DNA of 64,000 nt from Sepiola atlantica (GCA_963556195.1 OY744519.1:107532500-107596499), one strand, 5' to 3'. Positions 21,100 through 31,739 are shown, numbered from the stretch's first letter. Notes: generated from the letters alone by a model not told the origin. Numbers and translations: made by a program.

Positions 21100-21460
21100 C
21101 ATTTCGTTTGTGAGAGTTCGTGGGGCATGCACCCAACCACTTTCCATAGTTTTCTAAGCTTTTTGAAATGACAAACGATCTGATGTCTTCGGCCAACATT
21201 GTCAGGCTTTTGTATTCTTCCACGGCCGCCAAAAGTGCCTAGTCATTGAAATATGATTATTAATCTCTTCCATCTCAATCGGCGAAAGTTGTGTCACCCG
21301 ATTTGAACTTCCTGAACCATTTTTCAACTCGACTTCTGATGATTTTTCTTTCACCAAAACGTCCAATGAGATTGCAAAATCACTATGATGCATTTCAACT
21401 TTTCTTAAAAGTGTAAAGCATGGCGAATGTGGATATGATTTTTGATATGCATTCTCAAAA
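21100..21460 (-). pseudogene. Mariner-type transposase N-terminus, decayed
   Basis: Minus-strand frames give HIRHALHF near 21440, then RVEKWFRKFKSGDTTFAD (about 21290-21345), ALLAAVEEYKSLTMLAEDI and SLENYGKWLGACP (about 21130-21240). These match, in order, the N-terminal helix-turn-helix region of mariner/Mos-like transposases (WF.KF.SGD, LLA.VEE.PSLT.R.LAE, LGK...WVPH). A TGA follows TTFAD, the frame shifts at least once, and a ~30-residue stretch is lost. The catalytic DDD/E core is absent, so only a transposase fossil remains. Confidence 0.75.
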
Positions 21461-21539
21461 TATTTTTATGAAACATTAAACAAACCGCCAATTTGTTATT
21501 ATTTTTTTTTAAATAATTAAAAAACAAACAATAGGCACA

Positions 21540-21725
21540 ATTGTTAGCTAATGGGCCAGGAGACCAGGGTTCAATCTTCGGTCAAGTCATACTAATAACT
21601 CAAAAAATAGCATTTGATGCATCGTTGCTAAGCACTCAGAATTATAAGGATCAAGGGTAAGTGGAATAATCCAGGGAAAGGAGTAACGTCCTCCACTACA
21701 CCTAGGTGTAGTAGCTAATAAAAAA
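21540..21725 (+). mobile_element. tRNA-derived SINE (family E)
   Basis: B box CAGGGTTCAATCTTCGG, then AAGTCATACTAATAACTCAA-AAAATAGCATTTGATGC, TTGCTAAGCACTCAG, AAGGGTAAGTGGAATAATCC and GGAAAGGAGTAACGTCCTCC. The same string of blocks is on the minus strand at 39225-39475. The A-box end is poor. Confidence 0.7.
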
Positions 21726-21734
21726 AGAAACTAT

Positions 21735-21905
21735 GAGCTCTGATTCCGACTCCTAGAATACTGAAAATTCCTTATTTTAAAGTCTTCCAATATGTAGGCT
21801 ATCTGTTGATTCTTTGGAGATTAAAAAATCCGACTCTTACTCCAGGCATTCTCCAGAGTCCGACTCCAACTCCTTCCAAAACCTCCAACTCCCTTTAACT
21901 GGTTT
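21735..21905 (+). mobile_element. GACTCC-rich hAT-like element (family F), copy
   Basis: CTGATTCCGACTCCTAGAAT, CTTATTTTAAAGTCTTCCAA, CTGTTGATTCTTTGGAGATT and AATCCGACTC follow family F order. Ends are not preserved. Confidence 0.65.
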
Positions 21906-21909
21906 AAAC

Positions 21910-22605
21910 TAAAACTAAAACCTTACTGGTTAAAACACAAAATAATCCTCAATGATGCTGCAGATTGTTTAAGTACGATTTTTTTAGCACACCCAAACTT
22001 TGGATCGTTTTTCACCTACATCCGGGTCTTAAACATAAGGAAAAAACAATGCAAAAATATGTATGAAGCAACTACAAATCTTTCGTGTTGATTACATGCG
22101 GTGAAAAATCTTCCAATACAATTACACATCTATTATTGGCAACAGGTTGCATTTGCAAACTGTCTTCAAAATATGCTGATTTTGAAGACTTTTCTCACAA
22201 AGATTTGATATTCTTTCTCAATAATCCTGGAGAGGAGTAAATCAATACTCTTCCCCATATCCCCTCCTATTTTACTGTATACCTGACATCTTCTTGAAGT
22301 TCTAGAAAAAGAGAATGTTTAATTTGCTGATTTTGTTTTCAAATCTTTAAAAAAAAATGAATATGGAAATTCTTTACAGTTATTCTTGAAAATAGAATAA
22401 AACTATACAAACAAAATGAAACAGCTTGTGTTTGATTAGTTTGCTTTCAAACACACGCGTAATAATATAAGATAATAATATAAGATATTTAAAGAACTAA
22501 CCTATTTTATTGGAAACAAAAGAAAAGAAAAATCTATTTTATTTACTTCTCTCTCTTTCCTCTCCCTCTTTCTCTGTGTAGGTAAAAATAATTTAATATT
22601 TACTT
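21910..22605. other. Unassigned AT-rich stretch
   Basis: No gene or recognised repeat. Confidence 0.45.
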
Positions 22606-22630
22606 AACATATATATATATATATATATAT

Positions 22631-23245
22631 CAGAATACTCGTCCGAGGACAGGTAAAATGAATTCCCCGAACAGGAAAGTTTTGCACCACTTGTATGTCC
22701 CTTTATGAAGATTAAAATCATGATATAATGAAATTAAACCCTATGTCTAGAATCCTTATTCTAATTTTTTTAGCAAAATCCATTACATGATTTTGGTTAT
22801 AAAAAATTCTCAAGTTTAAAAGGTCTTAAGAAGAAAGTGAAATTCAAGGAATCTTGTTTAATGGGTGTCTAGTGACTATGGATAAAATTCAATGCAAATA
22901 TGATAGATTTGAATTTTCAAATAAGAGGTTGTGCCCATATCATGCTCCCTAAAAACCCTTTAAAATACTCCAAAGAAATTAAAATTTAGGGAATACTTAT
23001 TAATTGATGTCTAATACCTATTGTTAAATTTCGCAAAAGTCGGAAGTATCCGAATGTTCACAAAGGGTTTTTACTCCCTTTTAACCTCTTAAGATAAAAC
23101 TAAATTTAACTGAATATAGCCCACATTTGAATCCCTAACGCCTCGCAGCTGTGTTCCAAAATTCATAATGATCGGTTCATTAGTTTAGGAGAGAATCCTG
23201 TACATACAAATATATAAACATATACACATAAATAACTGTAGAAAA
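22631..23245 (+). repeat. Interspersed repeat family A, copy 4
   Basis: Begins CAGAATACTCGTCCGAGGAC-AGGTAAAATGAATTCCC, immediately after a TA tract, and ends GAGAATCCTGTACATACAAA-TATATAAACATATACACATA. Same order of blocks as the other copies. Confidence 0.8.
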
Positions 23246-23339
23246 AAACAGACACGAAAATGAACTCCCTGTCGCCAGTCCTGTGCACCGGGTTAACTGC
23301 TTTTCAGTTAAATACATATATAGATACACACTAGTGTAT

Positions 23340-23425
23340 ACCTTAAGTAAAAAATGATTGAAAAAAAATATGCTTCGCCAGTGTTCGCACTAATATTCAT
23401 AATATCATAGAATTACGTCAGTAAT
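23340..23425 (+). repeat. Interspersed repeat family M, copy
   Basis: TATGCTTCGCCAGTGTTCGC-ACTAATATTCATAATATCATAG matches 17870-17965. Confidence 0.65.
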
Positions 23426-23807
23426 TAAATTCATATATTTATATATTGCTATAATAATTTTCAATACCGTCGGCAACAATTTTCATTCTCCATTGACTAT
23501 CTCTATTATATGAATAATGATAATTGGTGGTAACAGACAGTCGCAATGACCAAGCCAGAAGCAGTTTCTGACAACCCATTACTTCTGTACTTTCTGTAAA
23601 CACAATCTCTTGTTAACTTTACCTCCTTGTTGCCTTTGAGGCCACAAGAACATTATCAAAATCTCTATCAGTAAAATATTATTCATATCAAATTTCATGT
23701 TCAAATGTTTAATAGGCTAAAAGTAGTTCGCAGATACACAGATCTCCTATATATTGGTATAGACATATTGTATACATGTGTTATACATATTTCTGCTAGT
23801 ATATATA

Positions 23808-23958
23808 ATGAATGAATATGTAGTATACTACCTCCCTCCCCTAAAAGAAGGGGGTAATGCCTGAAAAGATGGTATCATGACAACAAAACAGATACCATCC
23901 TCCCAGACATTACCTTCTCCTTTGGAGGGGAGGGGGGGTGTAGTATATGTTCGTTCAT
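23808..23958. repeat. Fold-back element (family R)
   Basis: The left arm ...TACTACCTCCCTCCCC...AGGGGGTAATGCCTG...GATGGTATC is inverted in the right arm (GATACCATCCTCCC...ATTACC...GGGGAGGGGGGG-TGTAGTATATG) around a short ATGACAACAAAACA loop. A single arm lies at 20285-20350 and another partial arm at 23968-23980. Confidence 0.8.
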
Positions 23959-24104
23959 CATGATACCATCCTCCCAGGTTAGCAAAACTATGCAACTGGA
24001 GGAAGCATATATTTGCAGATTTTAATAATAAATATAAGAATACTGTCTCAACGAGTCGATGGTGATCTAATGTGTGTGAGTGTATATATATATATATATA
24101 TATA

Positions 24105-24560
24105 TCAAAGGGAGGCGCGAGAGCGCTCTATCCCTTAATAGACTGCACGAATGGCCTATGATGGAAATCTCATTTCTTTGATCAATCATAACTCAAAAAC
24201 CAATGAACCAAATTAGTTAAAACTTTGCACAAAATTTTCATTTGATAGGTTCTATAAGTGTGTGGAATTTCAGCATCATTAGTCAAGGCAACCCAGAGAT
24301 CTAGAAAGTTCAATTATGAAATCATGTTATCTGTGTGTACGTACGTGTGTACGTACGTGTGTACGTACGTACGTACGTACGTATGTATGTGCCACCCTGT
24401 ATCTCATCAGCTATTTGATGGATTCAGCTGATTTTTGGCAGAGATAGAGGTTCTAGGGTCTAGTTGATGGCATTTTAATTTCAGTTTACCATATACCTTA
24501 GTTTTCCAGAAAATTCCAAAAAACCTTAAAAATGACCATTGTATTGAGGCATAGCCTTTA
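24105..24560 (+). repeat. Unclassified hairpin-headed repeat with (ACGT)n
   Basis: Starts after a TA tract with AAAGGGAGGCGCGAGAGCGC (hairpin-forming). Contains a TGTACGTACG microsatellite at 24336-24387. It resembles family A in layout (TA tract, GC-rich hairpin head, AT-rich body), but the sequence differs and no second copy is in the window. Confidence 0.4.
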
Positions 24561-24573
24561 CAAAAGTAGTGAC

Positions 24574-24968
24574 ATTCCATGAAAAATGACAGTATACTGA
24601 AATCATTTGCCCTTTATAGGGTTAAGATTAAAATTCATATACACTAAATGTACAAAAGCAAGGAAATTGCCAAATTTTTACACTTTTATTGTCATTAAGG
24701 GTATGACTACATATCAACCAAACCATTTCATTATCACATCACTACAGTATAAATCTCTATGCATGAGTGGATGAAGTGTGTGAGGTGCACTGAAGAAAAA
24801 TTCCTACCAGTAAAATACATAGCCCTGTTGTGCTCGCATACCCTTAATGACAATAAAAGTGTAAGAATTTGGGAATTTCCTTGCTTTTGTACATTTAGTG
24901 TATATGAATTTTCATCTTAACCCTATTAAGGGCATATGATTTCAGTATACTGGCATTTTTCATGGAAT
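24574..24968. mobile_element. MITE with 132-bp terminal inverted repeats
   Basis: The left arm 24574-24705 (ATTCCATGAAAAATG...TTAAGGGTATG) is the near-exact reverse complement of 24837-24968, with no net indel and a 131-bp spacer. There is no coding frame. The right end meets a short TATATATA run that joins the coding-repeat fragment at 24977. Long-arm fold-backs of this size are typical of non-autonomous DNA transposons; superfamily not assignable. Confidence 0.85.
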
Positions 24969-24976
24969 ATATATAT

Positions 24977-25140
24977 AGACATACGTTGCTGTATATCATG
25001 GAATGTTTTTGTTTTATTAATCTTTTTTTGATCTTCTTGATCCTTCGGGCAATTTCTGTCTAATTGTCGGATGTAGGCTCTGTAGATATTTTGTTCCATT
25101 TTTGTTCGCAAGTAATTTCGATTAACTTCTCTCGATCGTT
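24977..25140 (-). pseudogene. Repeated unknown coding sequence, inverted copy
   Basis: The minus strand encodes ACAAAAATG then MEQNIYRAYIRQLDRNCPKD and QEDQKKINKTKT. The plus-strand copy at 25212-25375 encodes MEQNTYRAYIRQLEYKKDYP, KDREDKKKLIKQKHS. The DNA of the two arms is about 85% alike by eye, and both begin at the same ATG context. The protein is Lys/Arg/Gln-rich, and the family is not recognised. It is possibly the start of a transposon ORF. Confidence 0.6.
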
Positions 25141-25211
25141 TTCAGACGGAGGGTTGGACTTGCATATTCATGACTGCTGAGTTCGAGGTGTGCGGTAAAT
25201 TTATAACGTTT

Positions 25212-25375
25212 TAAAATAATCAATCGAAAGTACCCGTGAACAAAAATGGAACAAAACACCTACAGAGCCTACATCCGACAATTAGAATACAAAAAGGATT
25301 ATCCGAAGGATCGAGAAGATAAAAAAAAATTGATCAAGCAAAAACATTCAGTTATATACAACAACGTATGTCTAA
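25212..25375 (+). pseudogene. Repeated unknown coding sequence, forward copy
   Basis: Open from ATG at 25246 for about 45 codons of non-random peptide (MEQNTYRAYIRQLEYKK...) before AT-rich sequence and a TA tract take over. It is arranged head-to-head with 24977-25140 around ~70 bp. The segment at 25640-25815 (LTPENRRIARG...) may be a later part of the same protein, separated by TA and (TAA)n insertions. That link is inference. Confidence 0.6.
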
Positions 25376-25404
25376 ATAAGAACATGCTGCCTAAATATAC
25401 ACAC

Positions 25405-25406
<2 letters not shown>

Positions 25407-25446
<40 letters not shown>
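25407..25446. repeat. (TA)n microsatellite
   Basis: TA run interrupting the region between the two coding-repeat pieces. Another runs 25536-25566. Confidence 0.95.
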
Positions 25447-25450
<4 letters not shown>

Positions 25451-25533
25451 TAATACACTATAATAATAATAATAATAAAATAGATAAAAACAAATTAATA
25501 AATAAATTAATAAGTAAGTAAATAAAAGAATAA

Positions 25534-25571
<38 letters not shown>

Positions 25572-25639
25572 GCACATATGTAAATCAATAGATATAACCA
25601 AAAATAAAACCATAAATACGACTCTTTACTAACAATAAG

Positions 25640-25816
25640 ACACAGCCTCCCGAAGACGGTCGCGAGACCGAAAGCGCTCGAGAAATGGCCCAAGATACAA
25701 CGTCAGACACCATAATCCACCAATTGACACCGGAAAACCGACGAATCGCTCGCGGAGTCGAGAAATTTACCAGAAAGATAGCAAAGAAAGAAAACTCTGT
25801 GGTCTTCAATGACACG

Positions 25817-25818
<2 letters not shown>
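25640..25818 (+). pseudogene. Repeated unknown coding sequence, second segment
   Basis: One plus frame stays open across about 60 codons: PPEDGRETESAREMAQDTTS, then IIHQLTPENRRIARGVEKF, TRKIAKKENSVVFNDT. Base composition is clearly more GC-rich than the flanks. The LTPEN...IAR.VEK.T.KI block is repeated at 16690-16800. It ends at a TA tract. Family not recognised; DNA-binding or element-encoded protein possible. Confidence 0.6.
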
Positions 25819-25848
<30 letters not shown>

Positions 25849-25858
<10 letters not shown>

Positions 25859-25900
25859 TAAATACTGTATATTACATATTTCAGTATTTAAATAAATTAT
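25849..25900. repeat. Short inverted repeat next to (TA)n
   Basis: ATAATTTATTTAAATACTG (25849-25867) is exactly inverted at 25882-25900, with a 14-nt loop. It follows a TA tract. Confidence 0.85.
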
Positions 25901-25959
25901 ATGAGCTCTCTTATATGATCTAGCACCTTATTTGATTTCTTTTCATATACAACCTGACA

Positions 25960-25965
<6 letters not shown>

Positions 25966-26010
<45 letters not shown>
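25966..26010. repeat. (TA)n microsatellite
   Basis: Uninterrupted TA run. Confidence 0.95.
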
Positions 26011-26013
<3 letters not shown>

Positions 26014-26261
26014 ATTCCGCTAGAATGAAACATATATATATAATTATTTGATAATAAATATTTAATTATTATCCACATACATATACGATTAATCCTAACG
26101 GATGAAACACGGGAGCCTCTGTGTAGCTTGATTGCCATATATATTTTCATTGCTTACTACCTAGCTCTACTTACGTATCGAGCACTGTGTAAGTAAATAC
26201 TGAAAACTGATACATAAAAAATTATATCTCCTTATAATATTTTATGTGGATACATGAAGTA

Positions 26262-26297
<36 letters not shown>

Positions 26298-26356
26298 AGT
26301 GGGAAAAGATGAGAATAAAGAATTGTAAAGATACAATATTTATTAAAACATCAAAA

Positions 26357-26523
26357 GGAGCCTCATATCCTTAATCCATGATTTTCAAAGATAAATTCTT
26401 CTCATCAGAGGATTGGGAAGCCGATAATGTAGTTGTAAATATTATCGGCAACACATATCTTCCCCATCCTCTGATGAGAAGAATTTATCTTTGAAAATCC
26501 ATGGATTAAGGATATGAGGCTCC
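26357..26523. repeat. Fold-back repeat, 57-bp arms
   Basis: GGAGCCTCATATCCTTAATC...CTCATCAGAGGAT (26357-26413) is inverted at 26466-26523 with a single 1-bp gap. The loop holds a GATAATGT...AATATTATC mini-hairpin. Single arms of the same family are at 365-515 and 51110-51215. Confidence 0.85.
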
Positions 26524-26653
26524 TTGCTCTGAACTTTTGATGTTTTACCTCTAAAATAAATTGCTCTATTAAATATATTGAGCTTTACACTATAACGATA
26601 GATTATTATTATTAAACGATAATTCGATTTTTATCGTTATATAAACAAACATT

Positions 26654-26655
<2 letters not shown>

Positions 26656-26706
<51 letters not shown>
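26656..26706. repeat. (TA)n microsatellite
   Basis: TA run followed by a short TG run. Confidence 0.95.
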
Positions 26707-26709
<3 letters not shown>

Positions 26710-26734
26710 GTGTGTGTGTGTGTGCGACTGTGTA

Positions 26735-26844
26735 TGATTGGCTTAATTGATAGCGTTGCGATCAAAGGAATCGGAGGAAGTATATATTTGCTAGTATTTA
26801 ATAATAAATACAGCAATACTGTCCCAACGAGTCACAGATGATCT

Positions 26845-26898
<54 letters not shown>

Positions 26899-26960
26899 GT
26901 TGTGCATGATTGGCTTAATTGATAACGTTGTGATCAAAGGAATCGGTATTGTAATATTTA
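26735..26960 (+). mobile_element. tRNA-like SINE pair (family Q) joined by (TA)n
   Basis: The block ATGATTGGCTTAATTGATAG-CGTTG(C/T)GATCAAAGGAATCGG, with an A-box-like TGGCTTAATTGATAGCG, occurs at 26737 and 26906. The first copy continues with GGAGGAAGTATATATTTGCT-AGT...ACTGTCCCAACGAGTCACAG-ATGATCTAAC and a TA tract. The same tail is at 23998-24070 and, decayed, at 31020-31075. The second copy is cut after the head. Confidence 0.6.
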
Positions 26961-27249
26961 CGCTTTTGTAAATAACAGTTTTTCAGATTGTGTAATAATC
27001 AAGTGTAACCACCTTTTTTTCCTGCCGATATCCACAATACCCCCCCCCCCTTCCGTCCTTATTTCTCCTTCCGCTCTCTTTCTCATGAAACGAAATGGAA
27101 AAATAAATGCTGAAACTGTAAAGGTATCAATATGTATGGACCTAAGCAGGATGTATGTCTGATGATCATTTTGTATAACAGTCAATCTCTGTCTGTGCTG
27201 AGAGACAATGGGCACTCTCTGAAAGTTGCATTATTCCAACATTAGTTTA

Positions 27250-29250
27250 TTTAATTTTTTTACTAGATAGGTCACAACTTATCAAGGTCAAAAGCTACTT
27301 GAGGATAAATATTATAGAGTGTGGTCGGCAATTTTAAATTATTTTATTTTAATTCACCTCACAAACAACGCACATTGCCACTGAGACTGTAAATTAAGGG
27401 CCATAGAGGCATCCTAAGTAGAGAGGTGTGCAGAAGGATGTTTGTTCACATTACATTTAAAGTTCTGCATATTGTTACAGTCAGGGAAATAAGGAGCGGG
27501 GAGGAAATTTCAAAGGCTACCAGTTTGAGGAAAAAAGCTATTAGAGTAGAAAGCCTTCCGGCATCTGGGGACCTCTACAGTGAAGGGGTTGGATTTAGCT
27601 GATTGTTGGGTTTCTCAGGGGTATTAATGTCGAGGGGATAGCAATTGCAGCAAGTTCGTTGGAGCACATTCCATAGAAGTACTTGTAAAACAGGGATGCA
27701 ACAGTGCAGCGATGGGACAGAGGCTGGAGCTTGGAAGACAGTGGGTGGCCTATTAGATTAGAAGCTTTTTTTGGATCCTGTCTAAAAAGAAGAGACTAGT
27801 GGTTGGTGCACCAGCCCAGATGTGGCAATAATACTCCAGGCGAATGGTGGCATTGTAGAAATATAGGATACGGACAGATGTGAGAAGTTTTCTAGCTCGG
27901 TAGAGGGAGCTCATCTTCTTGCAGCAACCATGGCAATGCCTTCTATGTATTTGTTCCAGTTCATGTTACCTGTGAATGTCAGGCTGATGAGTTCGAATGT
28001 TGGGCTCTCAAATAGGGTGCTATTAGCCATGGCAATCGGTGGTTTGAAAGATATCTTATAATTGTTAAAGGAAAGGAGCTTTGTCTTAGTAGCATTAAAT
28101 GTTACTATCCATATATGTTCCCATTCCACTACAGACTGGAGGTCATTTTCTAAGGATTCAACATTGCCTTGGATATGTGTGTGTTCATTTTGCCAACATG
28201 TCGAGAATAGTGTGTGGTGTAATAAGCAAATATACCAATTTCTGACATAATTTCATCAGGGAAGTCATGAAAATCAAGAATGATAAATGTCCAAAGATCA
28301 ACCCCTGGGGCATGCCTGCATTAATGTCATGTTGTGTAGATGTATGGCCATCAAAGACAACCTGGATCTTTCTTTTGGCTAAGAAGGATCTGATTATATT
28401 AAATATTTGTCCAGTAATACCGTACACATTAATTTTTATGAGAAGACCTTCATGCCATAACTTGTCAAAGTCTTTGGATATATCAAGTGCCACCACCCTA
28501 GCTTCACCTGCCTTGTCTAGTGTATGGTATATGCATTCAGAGATGACTGTAAAGATATCTGCCATAGAACAGGCTTGCTTATATCCATACTGTTGGTCAG
28601 AAAGAAGTTTAGCATGAACGAAGTGGTGCACTATCGTTAGATTGATTAATGATTTAAAGATTTTAGCGAAGAACGGGAGGAGACTGATGGGGTGATAATT
28701 TTGTGAGTCTGTTCTTTCACCAGAATTCTTGAACACTGGTATCACAGAGGCAATTTTGCAGCTATCAGGGAAGCAAAATTCAGCAAGGCATTTGTTATAG
28801 AGTTTGGAGAGGACAGGGGCCAGCTCAGCAGAGCATTTTTTTATTACTATAGCAGGGATAAGATCAAATCCACACGCTTTGGAGGTGTCAAGGTTTTTTT
28901 TTCATATCCCAGACATGAGAAGGGGTGATGATCAGACGATCAAGTGTGGCTTCTGTCTGCAGTGGGAAATTTGGGAGGGAGTGGTTTATAGAATCCAAGA
29001 TGGAATTCAAGGCGGACTGCTGGGTAAGCAGTTCAGCTTTATCAGTTGCCATGCAAGCGATATCATGGTGGTTGGATAGCGGAGGAATTGTTGATTGCCC
29101 ATTATTCACCAAACTATTATATATTTTTCAGAAATCGCGAGTTCCTAAATTTCTGCGACTCGATGCGTTTTCTGATCATCTTGGTATACCTACTCATAGC
29201 TGTGGCTATTACTTTCTTACAATGATTTCTTGATGCTATAATTTTTTTTC
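27250..29250 (-). pseudogene. CR1/Jockey-type LINE, 5'-truncated, inactive reverse transcriptase
   Basis: Minus-strand blocks appear in LINE ORF2 order: DKAELLTQQSALNSILD near 29050, PVFKNSGERTDSQNYHPIS near 28720, LLSDQQYGYKQ near 28590, and ALDISKDFDKLWHEGLL (motif A, catalytic Asp kept) near 28460. Then come GMPQGLIFGHLSFLIF (motif B region) and, after a frame change, FHDFPDEIMSEIGIFAYYTT near 28220. There the expected F/Y-A-D-D is F-A-Y-Y, so both catalytic Asp are lost. Past this are WNKYIEGI and RARKLLTSVRILYFYNATIR-LEYYCHIWAGAP. The element ends with the shared 3' end (TTATCCTCAAGTAGCTTTTG...GATAAG) near 27260. The 5' apurinic-type endonuclease is missing. Dead by truncation, frameshifts and catalytic loss. 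Confidence 0.88.
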
Positions 29251-29254
29251 TATT

Positions 29255-29866
29255 TGTAGTTGACTTATGGCAGTTGAATCGGTGGAATGCGTGCTGCCTA
29301 TATGCAATAGAAGTTGTACATTTACAAGGTTATAAATTGCCATCACTTCTGAATTGAAAACAAAAAATTGCTAGGTACTAGCATTGCTACCCGGAGTTGT
29401 TCGGGAGGCATGACCAACAAAATAAAAGAGTTAAAAAGTGTGTGTGACATCTTGCTTATAGAACTTTTCTCTTTCTCTACCTCTCTCTTTCCCTTCTCTC
29501 CATAGCTCTCCTTTTTCCATTCTCTTTTCTCCCCTTTTACAAAAAAAAAGTGCAGATACTCTCTCCGAGGCAATGCTGAAAAAGAATATATCAGCTTTGT
29601 TGGTGTGTTCTATGTAGTTTCTGACTTTTAGTTGTGCACACGCATACACAGACAGAGAACTTTCCTTTATATAATAGATGGGACTTTATTTTTAAATTAT
29701 TTCTTTATTTTTAATAAACTATTTTAATATACTACTCAAACTAATTTTACATGCTTGTCACTGTGCACACTTTAACTGTACATAGATGACGTCACAAAAG
29801 ATGAATGCCCTAAATAAAGGGCGAATGATAAAATAAATCGGGGAGGAGGTGAATGAAATAAATAAT

Positions 29867-29897
<31 letters not shown>

Positions 29898-30435
29898 AGA
29901 GAGAGAAAGGGGGGGGGGGGGGAAGAGAGAGAGATGGGAAGAGCGGATTAAAAATGAATGTTTATTATCAAGAAAGAAATATATATATTTACTTGAAAAT
30001 GAATGATGTCACAAAATGAGCTTAATTTTTTCAGAAATTATCAAAGGCTACCATTCATCTTAGAGAGAGTTTGAAAGCATTTACGACAGCATCCATTTTT
30101 GAGTAAATACTTTCTTGTAAAAACATCATTATTAACCAATGTCAAAGTTAATAAATTATAGGAGTTGTCACATCTTTGAAAACATTATTTTTGTAAAATT
30201 ATTTGAAGAATTTAGAATGCCAATGATAATGTTATATAATGTTTTATTTTTATTTACTAAATTAATAAAATCATTTACATATCTGAGACTTTCAGCGATA
30301 TTCGCCTTTTTCAATGAGTACTTTCTTTTTTTTTTCATTCTGCTGGTATTAATTACAAGGGTCACCTACTCGTGGATAGAGCAAAGTGTACGTCCGATCT
30401 TCTTCACAATTTTGGGGAATAAATTATATATATAA
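29255..30435. other. Mostly unassigned; possible family B head and a (GA)n/(G)n tract
   Basis: Near 29384 ACTAGCATTGCTACCCGGAG-TTGTTCGGG resembles the head of family B (34099 and, inverted, 37885). 29873-29935 is a GA repeat containing a G14 run. The rest shows no feature. Confidence 0.5.
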
Positions 30436-30440
30436 TAATA

Positions 30441-31015
30441 CTAGAATATCCATCTCAGGATGGGTCAAATTTTTTCCCCCTCACAGAACAAATTTTCACC
30501 ACCTACGAAAATTAAAATGATATAATGATACTAAAACTTATGTCTAGAATCCTTATTCGAATTTTAACCAAAATTTATTACATGATTTAGATTATAGGAA
30601 ATGTCTAAAATTTAGAGCTAAACTTAAAGGTCTTTAGAAGAAATTGAAATTGAGGGGTTTTTGCTTAATCGGTGTCTAATGACTATAGATCACATTCAAT
30701 GCAAATTTGATACATTTGAATTTTCAAATGGCAAGTTGTTCTCCCTAAAACCCCTTTAATATACACCAAAGAAAATGAAATTTAGGGAATATTTATTAAT
30801 TGATATCTAATACTCATTGTTAAAATTTCACAAATATCCACCACCTTTTTACTTCATTATATAAAACTAAATTAAACTAAATATAGCCCACAATTGACCC
30901 CCTTACAATTAGCAGCTGTGTTCTCAAATTCATAATGATTGGTTAATCGGTTTTAAGATTGAATCCTGTACATACAAATATATAAACATATAAACATACC
31001 TGACTTTATAACTTT
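30441..31015 (+). repeat. Interspersed repeat family A, copy 5
   Basis: Starts CTAGAATATCCATCTCAGGA-TGGGT after ATATATATAATAATA. Ends GAATCCTGTACATACAAATA-TATAAACATATAAACATACC. Same internal blocks, slightly shortened. Confidence 0.78.
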
Positions 31016-31439
31016 ATATAGATAGAGATATATAACAAATACTGACTAAACGGGTCACGGATGGTCTACTACTTTATGTGCTTTTGTATGAAAAAAACCC
31101 CCGCTGAATTAAAGAAAAAATTGTTCACATAAAAATGGAGACATTTTTTCATGCGATTTAATCTCTCATTTTTTAAATTGCTTTCTGTCAGCGAGAACTG
31201 AATATCCGAGATTTACATATTATTAAGATAAATGGATGATGCAACAGGTTCCATTAAAATCTTTAGCATGGCAATAAATTTTTACCATTTTTCTGCTGCT
31301 GACTGAACAGAGTAATCAAAAACCTTTTCTTTTTTTGTTTTATAAAGTATTCTAGACGTTGTGAGGGCAACTCGTCTAGGAGAAGGAAAACTCTGAAATA
31401 ATACCAGTTCTTATGGTTTTGAATTTTTTAAACGAGGAT

Positions 31440-31735
31440 TAATTATTTGTATTTTTGGCTTATTCAGACAACTAGCGTCGTCTTGGTCATTATGATCACA
31501 ACATTTTGACTGATCTAACCTCCGACCTTCTTCAGGTGCAGCTTTCCAAACTCAAGAACCTATACTACAGAATTTTGAACTGACACCTTTATTTAATCCA
31601 TGGAGCTAGATATTAGTGTTCTGTTAGTCATGTCCAAATAGAAGTGATAATTATGTTATATTTAGTTATTATTGCCTGTAGTAAGGATTGAACCTTCAAC
31701 CTCCAAAAGACTCAGGGGTGTGAGTTCTTTGCTTT
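31440..31735 (-). mobile_element. tRNA-derived SINE (family L)
   Basis: The minus strand has a B box AAGGTTCAATCCTTAC near the right end. It is followed to the left by CCTGAAGAAGGTCGGAGGTT-AGATCAGTCAAAATGTTGTG and GTCTGAATAAGCC. The 3' module recurs at 35215-35320 (plus) and in the fold-back at 37360-37545. Confidence 0.65.
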
Positions 31736-31739
31736 TTAG

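Noticed and set aside
28804..29233. Plus-strand frames over the LINE
   Set aside because: They are shadows of the minus-strand reverse transcriptase reading.
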